A stretch of 64,000 nucleotides of DNA from Ischnura elegans (GCF_921293095.1 NC_060246.1:111332941-111396940); one strand, 5' to 3'. Positions 36,401-51,400 are shown, counted from the stretch's first letter. Made by a program: numbers and translations. The notes: generated by a model not told the origin, from the sequence alone.

Positions 36401-39400
36401 TATGCCATTTATATGCACCTTTTATGTACATATTATGCACAATTTATACCATGGATGTGGCCTAAAATATATGCGCATATTATGCCCATATATACCATTT
36501 ATATGCTCCTTTTATGTACATATTATGCACGATTTATACCATTGATGTGGCTATATATATGCACATATTATACCCATATATATATGCACCTTTTATGTAC
36601 ATATTATGCACAATTTATACCATGGATGTGGCCTAAAAAATATATGCGCATATTATACCATTTATATGCTCCTTTTAGGCACGATTTATACCATTGATGT
36701 GGCTAAATATACGCACATATTATACCCATATATACCATTAGTATGCACCTTTAGGTACATGTTATGCACATTTTATACCATATCTACGAACCTTTTATGC
36801 ATATTTTATACCGTTGATGCGTGATAACATGCAGTTGCATAATATTCGAAAATTACATGAATAAAAATTGATTTCTGGAAACGAGGAGAAATTTAATGAA
36901 TCATTCATGTAGACACAGCATAGGTACATTGCACTAAAACAAGGCACAATCCTTCATCGTTGTATCACAAATATACAAATATTCAGTTAGGAGTCCTATA
37001 TCATCGCAAATTTGGTTTAAATATCATGTGAATGACATCTAAAGACAAACATTCGCCCTTCCATAATCGTTACTCATGAAATTGCGATTAGAAAGTACAA
37101 AGTATGTCACACGAATTCACAATCACAACACTCGCGATGATTCCTTCCATGACATCCGCATGGTTGAACATCTACGGTCTTTTCTTAGCGAATGTATTAA
37201 AAATGGTCCAAAATGTGATTCCAAGCCACAAAGAGGTCTTCTAATCGCATAATTATCTCTGTGTTAGTCATAGAGTTGTGGCGAGTAATCACGCAAACGA
37301 TGTAAGCAAGCCGTTCTTGAAAATGCACTCCGAAACAATAAAGATAATATTGTCATTAATAATCACAAACTAAAATAATTATATGCATATATGATCAAGT
37401 ACGTGATATCTTCAGGGCGAAAGTGCAGCTCACAACCTGGTTCAGTACTTAAGTGCCAAAACTTCGTCTTTCCTTGGAATAGCCTCCCTTCACTTTTCAA
37501 GCTGGGACTCTGACTGAAAAAGTACCGTCATAAGATATACATTTAGGTAATTAAAAAAATTAATTAAAGTACTGGGAATAACACTCAAAATTAGGAGCTG
37601 ATAATTTCAGATTTGCTTTCTACCCTATGACAAACGACAACGACTCACGTACGTGTACTTACTTTGATTTTAAATGAAGTCCTGTTCTTCATACCATGAA
37701 GCTTATTATTCCTTATCGTATATGCGTTACCAGAATAGTACTGTGACATAAAATAGTTCCGTAAACCCATCTTTTCCTCTTTAATATTAGATTTTTCAAT
37801 AGACGTTCAATTCTCCCAACTACGGCAATATGGCTACGGCAACAACTAACAACAATGAACAACAACACAACGGCCATGGACAACGGCAATATGGCTACCA
37901 AGCTGCGTACCTCGCCAGACCGGAATATGCCGGTGTGTAAAATAAAAAAATAATAATAATTGTGGAGTATTCTGCGAACGATACGAAATTGTTAGTGATA
38001 TATTAAAACATAAGTTTTCACATTTTTTGATACAGAGGATGTATGATCATCGATATTTACGGATACAATCACAGTTTACGGCGGCATAATATTTAAATAT
38101 AATGTGCATATTATTCGCATATTATGTGCATAATCGACGGAATATTATTTGCATATTATGCCTATCCATTTATGCAACTTTTATACTGAATAGGATTTTT
38201 GAGTTTGCTGGGTGGCCGTTAATTAATGATTCTTATAAGAATCATAATTAATGATAAAATGTTACTAACAACGAAATAATATACATACAATGTCAATATT
38301 ATTAATAGTTTACGGCGGCATAATATTTAAATATAATGTGCATATTATTCGCATATTATGTGCATAATCGACGGAATATTATTTGCATATTATGCCTATC
38401 CATTTATGCAACTTTTATACTGAATAGGATTTTTGAGTTTGCTGGGTGGCCGTTAATTAATGATTCTTATAAGAATCATAATTAATGATAAAATGTTACT
38501 AACCACGAAATAATATACATACAATGTCAATATTATTAATAGTTTACGGCGGCATAATATTTAAATATAATGTGCATATTATTCGCATATTATGTGCATA
38601 ATCGACGGAATATTATTTGCATATTATGCCTATCCATTTATGCAACTTTTATACTGAATAGGATTTTTGGGTTTGCTGGGTGGCTGTTGATTTATGATTC
38701 TTATATGAATCATAATTAACGATGGGATGTTACTAACAATGTAATAATACACATATTATGTCAATATTATAGTAATAGTTTACGGCGGCATAATATTTAA
38801 ATATTATGTGCATATTATTTGCATAATATGTGCATAATCGACGGAATATTATTTGCATATTATACCTATCCATTTATGCAACTTTTATACGGTATAAATT
38901 TTGAGTGTGCTGTGTGGGTCAGCTCCTGATCTTAATGGGACAGCAAAAAAATAAAGATCTATAGTCTATATGGAGATCCCAATCCTTATTCAATAACTAT
39001 GGAAGATGGAAATGTTACTATTGTAAGAAATAACCCAAAACATTAATTTAAGAGAGACAAACTGGAGAGGATGGTTTTTTTCAAGTGTTGTCAAGTTCGT
39101 ATTTTTATGATAAAGATGGTTCTCCCTATAGTCACGAGTGGAATCTGGAGTAAAGCCAAACATGGAGTCATGGTTTTTGCCTAAGGAATTGCAACTTATT
39201 ATTTCTCTTGGGTGAATAGCTTGATTAGTAATGAACTGCTCATGTTCTTGCGTGCACCTGAGGTATTTTTTGTTTATTGCATAAACTGCACAGTATGTCC
39301 TATCAGCATGTTCCTCTGATAGGATGTACAATGACATCCCTCTTTGTCTTTGGTTCCCTTAGAAGTTCCCATCCTCTAAGCAATTTACCTGGGATAGTAA

Positions 39401-42400
39401 ATTACCCAGGATTGTTCAGTACTTTTTTACCATTGAGATAACTGAAAGATTATTTTATCGGATGAAAGTGGTAAACTCACCTTCCTCTCAAGTATTGTGA
39501 TTCCCTGATATTTGAAGGGCTTACTGAATTCCATGAACTCTGACCGTTCTGGAGTGATAGTTAGTGGCGCAATGATCATGTCAGACCTGTCTGCCACTAT
39601 CTCTCCAATCATTCCAGTCCATTGCTTTTTATCTCCACCTTATTGCCGTGACGTTCAATGTTTGTGGGGAGAAATATTTAAATGCATTAGTGGTCATTCT
39701 TTTTGTTACATCAATATTTCTTTGGCTAACACTTATTTTATTTGCTAGTCTGCAGTGCAATGAATTTGTGAAATAGATGATGAATATGAAAATATTAGTG
39801 CTAAGGCTTCCTCATGGTTGACTTGATGATATCTGTATTTTTAGGGCATGCATCTGCTGGGTTTTTTAAAAATACAGTTACGCTGACTACCTTTTTTGCC
39901 AAACCGGCTATCCTTCGCTCATCATCCCTCCCACATGAAATCTCCTGATGGGATTGTCAGTGAAACTGTTTTCTAAATGGCCAGTAGATGTGAATGCATT
40001 CTCAAAAAAATGAAGACATCAATATGAAAATATCCTTGCAATAGAAGATGGATGATTGCAGAGTTGTGGTCATTCAATATTTTTATGATTGTGATTTTTA
40101 CTCTGGTGGTAATTGAGTTAATGAATGGGATGGTGTCGTGGTAAGCAGTTCTGTCATCAATCAACAAGAGGGACCAAACCATCTATAATCGACCCACCTG
40201 ATTTGTTTTTCATGACGTATGAGCCATACTCTCCATCTGGCACCAGTGATAAGCTGTACGTGAAGTTAAGTTTCTTTGAGAGCTCCTTGAGGAGGTCTAT
40301 GCAGTATCCTTTGCAGCAAAAATGTTCTATCCATACTTCTCCTGAAATCAAATAATTTTGTTTACATATACAACTGTAACTTTTTTTTCAAATTCTAAGA
40401 TCCAATTGTGGTTACCTATCATAAAGTGTAAAATCAAGAGTGTTTATATAAATTATATTCTCTTTACTATATACATATGTAGTATGATTTTCTATAAATT
40501 GTAACTTAAATTAGCAATTGCCGGCTAATTTTGTTGTGAACAATTTTATTCTAACAATGTAATTACTGAGTGCTAGAAGAATGCATGTAGATTTTTGTTG
40601 TTAGCCACTATTAATATGATTTATTTTTTTAGAAGCGATCATGCCACGTTAGCAAAAAGTTCAATTGGGTGGTAATAATGGGCTTGTTTATCAATTTTCC
40701 TTCATTGTCTGTTGTTCAAGAAATTGAAAAATTAGGAGACCCTTATTTTATGTTTTTAAATCTGTTTCTGACTTCTTGAGCAATTCACAGCAAAAAATTG
40801 ATTTGACTGGAAAATTTGATGTTGTCACAAGCTCATTGTAAGCATGTCTTTGCTTATCAGCCCCTCCTTGGCATTATAAATTGACCTCACATGGTTCATT
40901 ATCGTTAACTCTTTTATGAGCAATTTTTTCACTCAACAAAAGGTTCTCCCTGAAGGATTAATCCTAAACTCTAATGATGTCACAGGTTCTGCAAAAAAGC
41001 AGCAACTTTGCCTATTCTTACTATGAGAAAATGGATTTTATTTTATCCTTGTGGAAACATACTATCTTCCAACTACCACATCCTTTGGTTTTCCATTCCT
41101 GGTCTAAGTAAGTGAGCAACCCAATTGCATAATTGTTGTTAATTTAGATCATTTTGCGAGTGTTCTCCATTCATAAGTTCCTTGTAAATCCTAGCCTTTG
41201 GCAACTTTGGGCACAGTTGTGTGCTAATTGCTCATCGAGGGTGGTGCCCGAAAAACTTGAATACATGTCTTCTCTTCTATCTTAAATTGCATTTTAGAAG
41301 TCTCACTGTAATTTATGCTGTGATGCTGGATTCATTTCATTATGAACTGCATATATGGACTGGGACTCATGGCTGTAACCCTCTTTCTCCAAAGTGTAAT
41401 GTGATTGCTTTTATGGTGGCATATTGATGAGTAGGTATTGAGGAAGATTAATTAAGAGTGTGAAAGTATCTTGACTCTTTCAATAGTGAATGCACTATAC
41501 TAGCAAATTTCATGCATCTGATTTTGGGTTGAGCAGTTAGTGTTTTCCTGTATGGTTTGACTTATCCTTACTTGCTTGTAAGGCTTTGATGCCTTATTCA
41601 AAGGATGTTGGCAAACATATGCTAGGTTAGAGCATACACCAGCTGTAATTGTAAAGATATATTTGTTTTCAATCCTATGAAAAGAGAAAGTGCTTGTCAT
41701 AAGTGGTCTTCTACTCAGATCCAAAATCACTCTTCATTCAAAGAAGTCATTTAATGGAAGGGGTATAAGTTCTGTCGAAAAGAATCTTCCCCACCATTCT
41801 CTTGAGAGCCATTCTAAAGAAATGGACAGAATGGATAGCTATTCTTTTGTTTGTAAAAAAAAGAAAATATGAAAGTTGACACTCAGTTTTCATTAGTTTG
41901 TGATGTCATTAGAGGTTCTGGTTCATTTACTCATTCTGGGAGATCCCCTCATTGGGCGAAGGAGTTTTGATAGTGTGAAAGATCGCAAGGCTCGTTTAAA
42001 AGGCCGAGGAGTTGCTCAGAAGTAGTTATCCACTCACAATCAGCATGAGTTCCTCATCGTCATTTACTAAAGGTTTTAAGCCATTGATTTTCTTCGTCGT
42101 CAATAGTTCAAGAAGTAGGCGACGGATGGAAATAAGGAAATACATATATAAATCTTTAGATTTTTCAAGTTCTATCAAAAGTGGCAGTTTTGTAGATAGA
42201 ACTGTACAAGATGGTGAATGAGCCCACTGTACATTGTAGCCTCTTCCCATATTAGAAAATTGAAGAGGTATTTAAAGTGCAATGTGGAGACTTAAGGAAA
42301 AGAGGTGCAGTGGGAGTTGAGGGAATACGTGTATGATTGAGCCTCTCCTATCGATTAGGCTATAGTATGTAAATGGAGGAGGAGCATGGCACTCACCAGA

Positions 42401-45400
42401 CTGTTGCTGTTGGGGTCGTGGGCATGGCACCTCATCTTCAAAGCATGCATTGCCTATCCACTGCATAGAAACCCCATCTCCTCCCCTTTGATCCTTATGC
42501 TCCTCATGCCTCAGATTTTTCTCGTGGTCCCAGTTGCTGTTTCCATAAAGGGAACTACCGTCTGTTCCAGTGATTGTCAGTCGGCGCACATAAACAAAAG
42601 GGCTCTCTCCTATGGTCACAATCTGGAAGATTAAATGCTTATCTTTGATTTTCAATGGACATACTGACATTATTGCATGTATTTTTGATGAATTTAATCT
42701 GCAGGCTGTTCTCTCTCTTGAATACGCAATGCATGTTACTAGGATGCAGCTTCAAATCATATGCCTTTTAAAGTATACCCTTATATACCATATTTGTCTG
42801 AATATAGTCCCCCCTTTTTTCCAAAAATTCCCGTGGTAAAAGTAAAGGGGGGACTATATTCGAACCCATTTTTTAATTTTTTTCCTGAAACTCAAGCCTC
42901 AAAATTAGGGGGGGGGACTATATTAGGAGAAATACAGCATATTAATGTTCCTATTGGTATCATCAGGCCAAAGACATACATAGTTGTATACATAGGTGTG
43001 TCCACAGTGAGTGTTGTGGGTGATGTTGGCTCCCATAAGCAGACTCCAAGGGGTGCAAAAGTAGACGAGAAAATCCAAACAATATACATAGTATAAAATT
43101 TTAATGGCAAGTTGAGATGCATAAATCACTGGAAAATATTCATTTAAATAATTTATATTATCTTCATTTGGGCATTGTTTGTGTGTGAGACTAAATTTAT
43201 TGGGTGGGGCTCATAAGCACTAGAACCCCTCAAAAAATCCTATGTACGCTTATGGTGGTATGCTAGAGCTTATTTTCACCTTTGCCACTGATATCTAGCC
43301 CAGTTGTTTGTGTAGTGTTAACTGAAATTAATTGCCATTTTTGGTAATTGCATAAAAGAAAAGGTGAAAAAATAAGAATGCACCTGTGCAGTTCCCTTAC
43401 CCACTGCAGTACACAGCCTATATTGATATGAGTTTTTCTTCTATGTTTGCTTGCTCCCAATGTATTTAGAAGCAATGCTGCATGGAAACTTTATTTCACC
43501 ATTTGTGAGGGTCTGTGATCATTGACTTGCAAATCATATTATGTATATTATTCTAGTAATTAACCCATGGTCTATTGGGAATCATTGCTATAGACTAGAA
43601 TACAAGAGAAATGCTGTGCTTTCATTCAAATCCATGTGTATATGATGTAAGCCTCAGTATACTTACTCTGAGATGACTTGCCATGGCATTTCCTTGAGGT
43701 TTCCTCCGCTGATTTCCTGGCCAAATTAATTTTTCTTCATTAATCCACAGTTCCATATCATCCAGGATCTAAAATAAATATGATTCTGTCAATAGACTAT
43801 GCAGAAGATACCATTTGCTAATAATATTTATAACATTACATATTAAGAGCCTAGGGTATTATGCCCCGTAGGTTCAAAGATTTTATACAAAAAAATGACA
43901 ATTACCTAATTATTAAAATGGGAATTCTATTAAATGAGCCTTTTGCTGAACCTTCAGAAATTAATGCAACAAAGCAAAGCGTTGAATTGAATACAAATTT
44001 CCCTCAATTAAAATCAGTTTAATCATTGAATAAAAAATTTAATGTGAAATATGCTGGTGTAACAATATATAAGCTCTGGAATTATGTATATGCTTACAAA
44101 TTTGCAAAATATGCTTAAAGCACTGACTGAAATGGTCCAGGAAGGTATTTAAATGGGCTAGGATCTCTGCAGCAGTAGTTTATGATTGGTATTTTAGATG
44201 GAGCAGACACTTATGAAGCCTTTTGCACTAAACTTTTCCAAAATATAGAGCAAAAATACATATTTTATAGTGTAGAAAGCTATGATGGCTGATGTGAACA
44301 ACTAACATTCTGCATTTTTTTATAGTAAATGTTTTAAAATTAAATATTAATAGTTATGAAATTGAAATTATGGACAGGGTGATAGTTTTTAATCGATTTA
44401 CTATTTAATTCCTAGGATGAAATTTAGCCTGTCTGTGAAAAGATGCAGCGGTAAAGGGTTAGATATACAATGGTTGACATATGGTGCAGGACTAGGGGTT
44501 GGCAGGCTAACGGTCTTCTCATATTTGAGATTAAAAACAACAAACAACTGTTACTGTACAAAATATTCTTTTTGTTTTAATATGAAAGTTATTAATAAGA
44601 AATTAAATGATTGAGGCTTCGTATTAAAACAAATGTAATGATAAACATATTAAAACTCTTGTCTATTTTTGAAGTGTCTGGAGGGTGGGGGGAGAGCACA
44701 TGCCCTCCCCTATAACTCTGCCTATGGTGCAGGAGACTTAAATTTGCGTCGCCCAAAAGACTTAAAGTGGGAAGAATATTTGCATTTCATGGTCTTTAGT
44801 ACCACTTACGGCGGAGTAGCGGTACTGTCCTACGTGAACTTCCCCAGTTCTCTGCAAATTGACCACATCGTATGCGGCATCTCTCCTGTCTCCATTCTCA
44901 TCAAATGACACCCGTCCTCTCACTCCTTGAATAGACATGTTAACCATTGACCTGGAGAGGTGAGAGTGTGGAAAAAAAAAGAGGTTCAAATCAAACAATG
45001 TTCTTCTTTCTCCTCCTCCCAAGGCCTTATAATACGATTGCAACACAGTGAAAGAGTTGAGAAAAACAAAAGACTTAAACCATATGACAAATTGGTTGAT
45101 TATGTCACGAGCACATGTTGATTGCTTCACTGCTTCTCATCTACACCTTGATGAAGGATAACAATCCTCTCCTTAAATCAGTAGAGGTTTCCATCCATCA
45201 AAGGCTCAAAGAACATGAGAGCGATGGACCTTCATTGGTGGGATATATCTATGGTTGCTTAATTTCGCCTTGAATATTAAACAATTTTTAAACATACTTG
45301 AGTGTTGGTTATGAGAGGGATATCATCTACCTATTACACACAATGTCATTTCAATAATTAAAAGGTCAAATAATTTGAATAAGGATGATGGTTATAATGC

Positions 45401-48400
45401 AATCCAAGTTTTGAAAGGATCCCTAACCCCATCCAATGGTCAGGGTCTTCCAGCCCAAATTCAAATCATTGAACATTAGTTCCCCTACTCCAGAGTGAGA
45501 CATGAATCAGTCAGTACTCATTCTCTTCGTAATTATCCTAGCTGGAGGAGAAGTGAAGTGTTGAGCAAATAAATGATTTGGAAGCAGAGTTTCCCTAAAG
45601 GGACACAAGTAATTAATGTCTGTTATGTTTGAATTTTTGTGGATATATCTGTTGTTTTGAAACCAATTTCTTTTTTAATTTATTTGAGGTTCTCAGTAAT
45701 TCATCCCATCATTGATAATTTTAAGATTATTGCTGTCAGAGCTCATGAGTGAATTACTCATGGGAGGAAAACCTTGGTTGGATTGATAAAGTTAAAAAAT
45801 CATTTCCGTTTTAACGTCTAGGCTGTAGACTTCTCACCGAAAGAGGCGTGGTCCAGTCTCCTCTGACTCAGCTGACATAAGGCAGTCTTCTGCGATATCT
45901 CCATTCCCCAGGGCAGTTGTGAGCACAGACCTTGGGAAAAGAAGAGAGAAGGTATCCATCAGTAAAGCAGAGTACACCATATGCTTGTTAGTTTGCTTCT
46001 TAAGGTAATTCATATGTATTAAGGGTTGAAATGTTTAAATGTGATGCATAACTGTATTTGCTAATGGGGTCATTCACTCAAATCAGAAATTGCAATGAAG
46101 TGGTGTCATGAAGTATCTGTAAAATACATATCACTTAATTTTTCAAACTCTATCACAATCAACAATGAAATAAAATTGTTGACCAAGTCCATTCAGTACC
46201 TCAATCCAGAGGGGTTGGTTTGAATCGGTAGGGGCAGAGTCCTCCCCAAACTAAGCTGCAGGAACATGAATTTCAGTTATTCTAGGTAGGGGGTCAGTTC
46301 CTTTCCTTGGCCCACTTTGTACTTCAAAGAGTTTTGTCCTTAGGCTTCACCGAGGACTCTTGAGTCAGCAGCCATCCTCTCTATCTCCTTGGCAGTGTGA
46401 TAACTGTCTTGTTGTCATAATATTTTTGTCTCCCTCATTTATGATAATGCAAATTTACTCCAGGTAATTATACGAGGGGGTATTGAAAAGTAAGGTCTCC
46501 TATTATTTTAAAAATGGAAAATCAATTTATTCTATAGTTTGCATGCATCATTGGAAAGCCTGAGTATTAAGCTATTTTTCTGCATAGTCGCCTTGATGAA
46601 AATTTATTTTTTTCACCCTTGTAACCAGCTTTTTAATACCAGTATCGTACCACTCTTCTGGTTGAATCGGAGTTTTTTTGAAAGCGGGAAAAAGGTGGTG
46701 GCCGCTCGGGGTAACTTTCGGGCTGTAAGGCCTGTGGTTGATGATATCCCAACCGAATTCATAGAGCCGGGCGATCTTTTGACGTGACACATGCGGACGC
46801 GCCTTTTCTTGTTGTCATCGGTGAGCTGCTTAAGGACCCGCCTGGTGGACATCTTGTTGTAACCGAGGACCTTCAACATATTATTTTGCACAGAGAAGTA
46901 GCCACACTCTTTTTTAAGATCTTCTTTAATCTCATGAAGGGTTATTCTTGGGTTATTGCACACCATCTCGTCAATTCAAGCCGCCGTTGATTCGGGCAAA
47001 CTTGGCCTACTCGACCGTTGCTCATCATGGACGTTTTACCATCCATCAGAACACTCCCGGCACCATTTTCCCAACGTTTCGATACGCATACACTTCTCAA
47101 CGTACACTTCCACTAACTGGTGACGAATTTCTATGGGAGAAAACATTTTTGCCTTCAAAAATCGAATAACAGAGTATAGTTCGCACCTGGCAGGCGAGCC
47201 AAGTGGGAGTTCCATCCTAAATCACTGAACGCAGCGACTGAGCAGCCTAAGGTCTCGTGGCTTTATGGTTCTAAACTTTGACAAAGGAACCAAGGAATGC
47301 TGTGCTGTAGTCAAATTTTGTCTAGTGACTCGCATTCGGAAATAGCTTCGTTGGAGACCTTACTTTTCAATACACCCTCTTAGCAACTTATCAATCCCTG
47401 ATTCTGACATGAGTGAAGTGAATAGCTTTGGAGAGTAAGGAGCACATATTTCTATGTGCAATTTTGAATCTATACTATTACAAATGTATAATGTAGATTT
47501 CTGCATCCATTCACTCACTTTGTGGACATTTAAGTCTTACGCAAGCACTCCTGGGGAGAGGTGAGTGAATGAGTTTGCTAAAAAGTAGGATTGGGAGTCA
47601 TATCATTGCTTTCTTATGACAGAGGTGAAGAAAGGAGGAGTGGTTGAGTAAAGCATTCATTTGGTTTTACGTTCTTAGTAAATTTTTTCTATGATACACA
47701 GAATTACAAAATTGTGCTTGGCATTACATTTACTACCTAATGATAATTTTTTAAATTATTTTTTCTTTAATTTTATTTTATAATTTCATATTTGATTTAC
47801 TAATATGTATCACCAATGTTACTTTGCACACTTTTTTATAAATTATGTGACAAGGCAAAAAAAAAACACTTCAAAAATAATGTAAAATATTTGGGCTATT
47901 TATGTATGGCAAGCATTAAACATCAAAAAATCCTATGTAAGCAAGTGGGAGGATGCTTTCTTCACGTGCTTATTTTTGCTTGTATAGGGGAGGAGTTAAA
48001 AATGGTCAAAATTGTTCTTATGTAACATTTGAACGCTCTTTCATTGAGAGATTAGAATGAGAAGAGGGATTCAGTTGCTTACACTGCATCGGTGAGGTAG
48101 TAACTTTCCTCTGTGGCTCCTACTAGCCTGAGTCCAAGTGCCCCCACAGGAACATTCTTGGCACCAAGGGCGCTTTCTGACACCAGCCACACCACCCCTT
48201 CAGCCGTGGTCAGCTGGGCAGCGTCTTGGAATATGACTTCGGCATCGGCCTGACTGAGGGTTAAGGGAGGGGAAAGGTTACATTTTCCAAGGATAAATTC
48301 TCCCAAACAAGGATTAGGTTTATAAATAGGGGAGAATGGGACACATTTGCATGGATTAAGGTTATTTGCATGGATTAGGCTTTTAATTTTTGTATTTTTC

Positions 48401-51400
48401 CTCCATAAATTTCCAAAACAGAAATTTCCATAAAATACAGAGCCATTTTTAGCATTTTCAACTTAGCCTAATTTAGTTTTTAATTTCAACCCAAAAATTT
48501 ACTCATCTTTATGCTTGATTTGACTTTGGCATGTGAAGTAGGTATTAAGTCTGACACATCAGTTGGAAAGAATGAAAATCAATTGTTAAATAGCTAGATC
48601 TAAAACAATCAAACTCCCATGCAAGTGTAAAATTAGGGTAAATTTGTGCATGTGAGAGTTATCTGTTAACTGTCGAAAAAATAAATTGTGTTCTGGTTTT
48701 TCACTTGAGCACTTCTACTGTAAAGATATTCGAACTCTGCCACAGTGATTGGCAAAAATGGTAGCTAGCAATGCACAATGCATACTTAGAATGATTCTTT
48801 TACTATCATTTTTAAACAATTAATTTGTATTTTCATTTTAAAAACAGCAAGAACTTAGTTGCGCACATACAGTAAAACCTATATGTGGTGAACCTCTTTA
48901 GATCACAAACCACCTCCTCCACCCCTTCAGATTTACATGTAAATTTATTGGTAAACCTCTACATAGTGAACCTCTTTATCTTATAAAACCTCCACTTATC
49001 ATACCAAGGAGATACACCCGAGATGGCCTAACTACCTCTGCTAATCATACCGAGACAACTGGAGACCATTAATGCAGTCCCGATTATGTACATGGTATGA
49101 CATCGATAAATGTTTCACCCTTATTTTTTTCTTATACACCTTTAATAAGCTGTAATTTTCACGTTAATCATTAGTTATGGCCATGTTGTTCCATATGAGA
49201 GCATACCTAACAGTAAATAAGAAAAAGATATCCAACTATCCTAATCATTTTAAGTGACTGTTGAATTAAGAGAGATCACATTGTTTTCTCTCAAATCATG
49301 GTAAAAATCATGCGATAGCGCTCGCATTCTGTTATTATGAAATAATAAATATACATTCACAAATGCATGGATGTTTGTTTAAACACATAAATACAATGGT
49401 TTAAAAGACCGTAGTGCCTTTCATTTCCAAAGGATATGAAAAAATCACTGAAACCTCTCTATAGTGAACCTCCATACATCAAATTGCCCAAATTTTGGTC
49501 CCCTCCATTATGATGTAAAGAAGTTTTATTGTAATATGTATTTACATTTTTGGCTGAAAAATGTGTGTGACACTTATTTTATGGCCATACAATTATGATG
49601 CCTTTTTTTAGCTCTTGCTCAATTTTGTGTAATATTTTTAGTTATACTTTTCTTTTATTTGACATAAATTCTAAATGTTGCATACAGTATACTTCTGTTG
49701 CTTTTAGGGTTAAATAGTCTGTTCTAAATAAAATCCATTCCTTTCTGCATAGGATTCTCGTGTATCAACCTTTTGTAAGTAAATTTTACTTACCTCGAGT
49801 ACAAGATGTACACCTTGGCTGGTGAGCCCTTTAATCCCCTCAGTTCTCCTTCCAATGAATTCAGCCCTGGCTGAAACTCAATCACTGCTTTTGTCTTTCC
49901 ATCCCATACGACATAGCAGAGAAGGGTAGAAAAAAGATCATTCAATTTCTTATATTTCATGTCATACATTTGATACCTTGATTGTAAATAACTATTTTCT
50001 AACCAGTAAATTGTAACAGTTAAGCATGCAGGAAAATTGCAGGAATATTATTTACAATTTTTGACAAAATATTTTATGAGAGAATTGGGAGGAAGAAAGT
50101 CTTGAAAAAAAGTCTGGGTCTTTGAGTTAAAAGTTAACTAAAATCTTTGGCCTGTAGGTTTCCAAGGAAGTAGATTGGCTTCATATTCAAAAGCATCCCA
50201 TCTCGGACTATATTTTTCTCTTTAGCTGTACATATTACCCACTCTCTTGAAGCCTATTCTCATTTATTCATTTATTTCATCACTTCTTGGCTGCTTATCC
50301 CTCCTTAATATAATTATATCGTGGCCTAAAATATTCCTCCCCTCAATGGATGGTTTGTTTACACCATTACTTTCTTTCAATTGATGACATCTTTCCTCAT
50401 CTATTTTATGCTTCAAGAGAAAATATTTCTGTGTGGAATACGTCAATTTAAATGGGGTATCAGAGTTTGTGTTGTGAGATGCATAAATTCAATTACATAG
50501 TAAGTGTTTGGGGGGTCAGTTTAAAAATTGATGACCAGGCCCATGCTGGCCCGCAGGGACACCATGACATACTAACCTGGTGCGCCCTCCAGCTTGGAAA
50601 TCTTTAGCACCCTGCTGTTCCGAAACTGACTAATTTTACTGTCAGAATACCAACATTGAGCAGTTAACTTTATTTTCAGTGATTTATAATTTAACAGAAT
50701 AATTAGCACCGTCTTGAGAAAACAAAACAATAATAAAAATAAAAATAATCCATTCTCGATAATTCCAGTACTTCCCCCTGCATGGTGATGATGCCAAGGC
50801 CGTCCACTGCCCTAAGATGGGGTCCAGCATGGGCATGTTGATGACCATATTTTAATTATGAAAATATCTATTTATTGTCATATTTGCATCTAAATTTCTT
50901 CCATGATTGGTAATGATTTTTTCAACTTTTTGTACCTTATGCCATCTGATAACGTCCTTCCCTCACCTAGAAAGCATTTAATTTTCTCTGCGTTTTAATT
51001 TTCTTCATTTAAGCAGCTTCATTAGATAGTTAACGAATGTTTTACCTGCTTTTTTAGTTTATCTTTCTTTGTCTGCTTTATATTTTGTTGTATCGACAGT
51101 TCAATATTATTTTTTTTTTCATTTTCGCGCAAGCATACTTGACAATGTCCACCAATTTTCATTTAATTTTGATTGTGGTATAGCTTGGAAAATAATTAGG
51201 CCTGTGTTTTTCTGTTTTTCGGTCGGTCAGCTACTTCTCGACCTGTTTCCTCCGAAAAATTCACATCCTTAACCCTTTCGCGTATAAGTTGATGACCTCA
51301 CGAATTTCTGCCGAGTGGGCAACCGCTCTCCCGCTGCTCCTCGACCTTGCTCGTTGGTCTCACGTGGTCTGTTATTGTTTTCACCAGTCAGGGATTTTAT

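Larger units (their letters stand above)
35963..38918. mobile_element. 2.96-kb AT-rich repeat island with short terminal inverted repeats
   Basis: CCCACACAGCACA at 35963-35975 is exactly inverted at 38906-38918. Between them lie a large palindrome (36031-36366), an alternating tandem array (36361-36825), about 1.2 kb of unique-looking sequence (36830-38070) and a 234-bp tandem array (38074-38918). ATG-CATAT-type motifs run through all three repeats. No protein is recognised and no target duplication is visible. It lies in intron 12 and looks like a non-autonomous element with reiterated subterminal repeats. Confidence 0.6.

Noticed and set aside
36018-36824. His/Ile/Cys/Tyr-rich open frames (repeating [13 protein letters not shown]-like units)
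   Set aside because: They are translations of the AT-rich tandem array and its palindrome. The periodic peptide follows the DNA repeat.
35963-38918. CRISPR-like or prokaryotic repeat array
   Set aside because: The units are contiguous AT-rich tandem repeats without unique spacers, in an intron of an animal gene.
44762-45130. 122-codon minus-strand frame spanning exon 8
   Set aside because: Only 44810-44951 is supported as exon. The upstream part is intron preceding a clear ctctccag acceptor.
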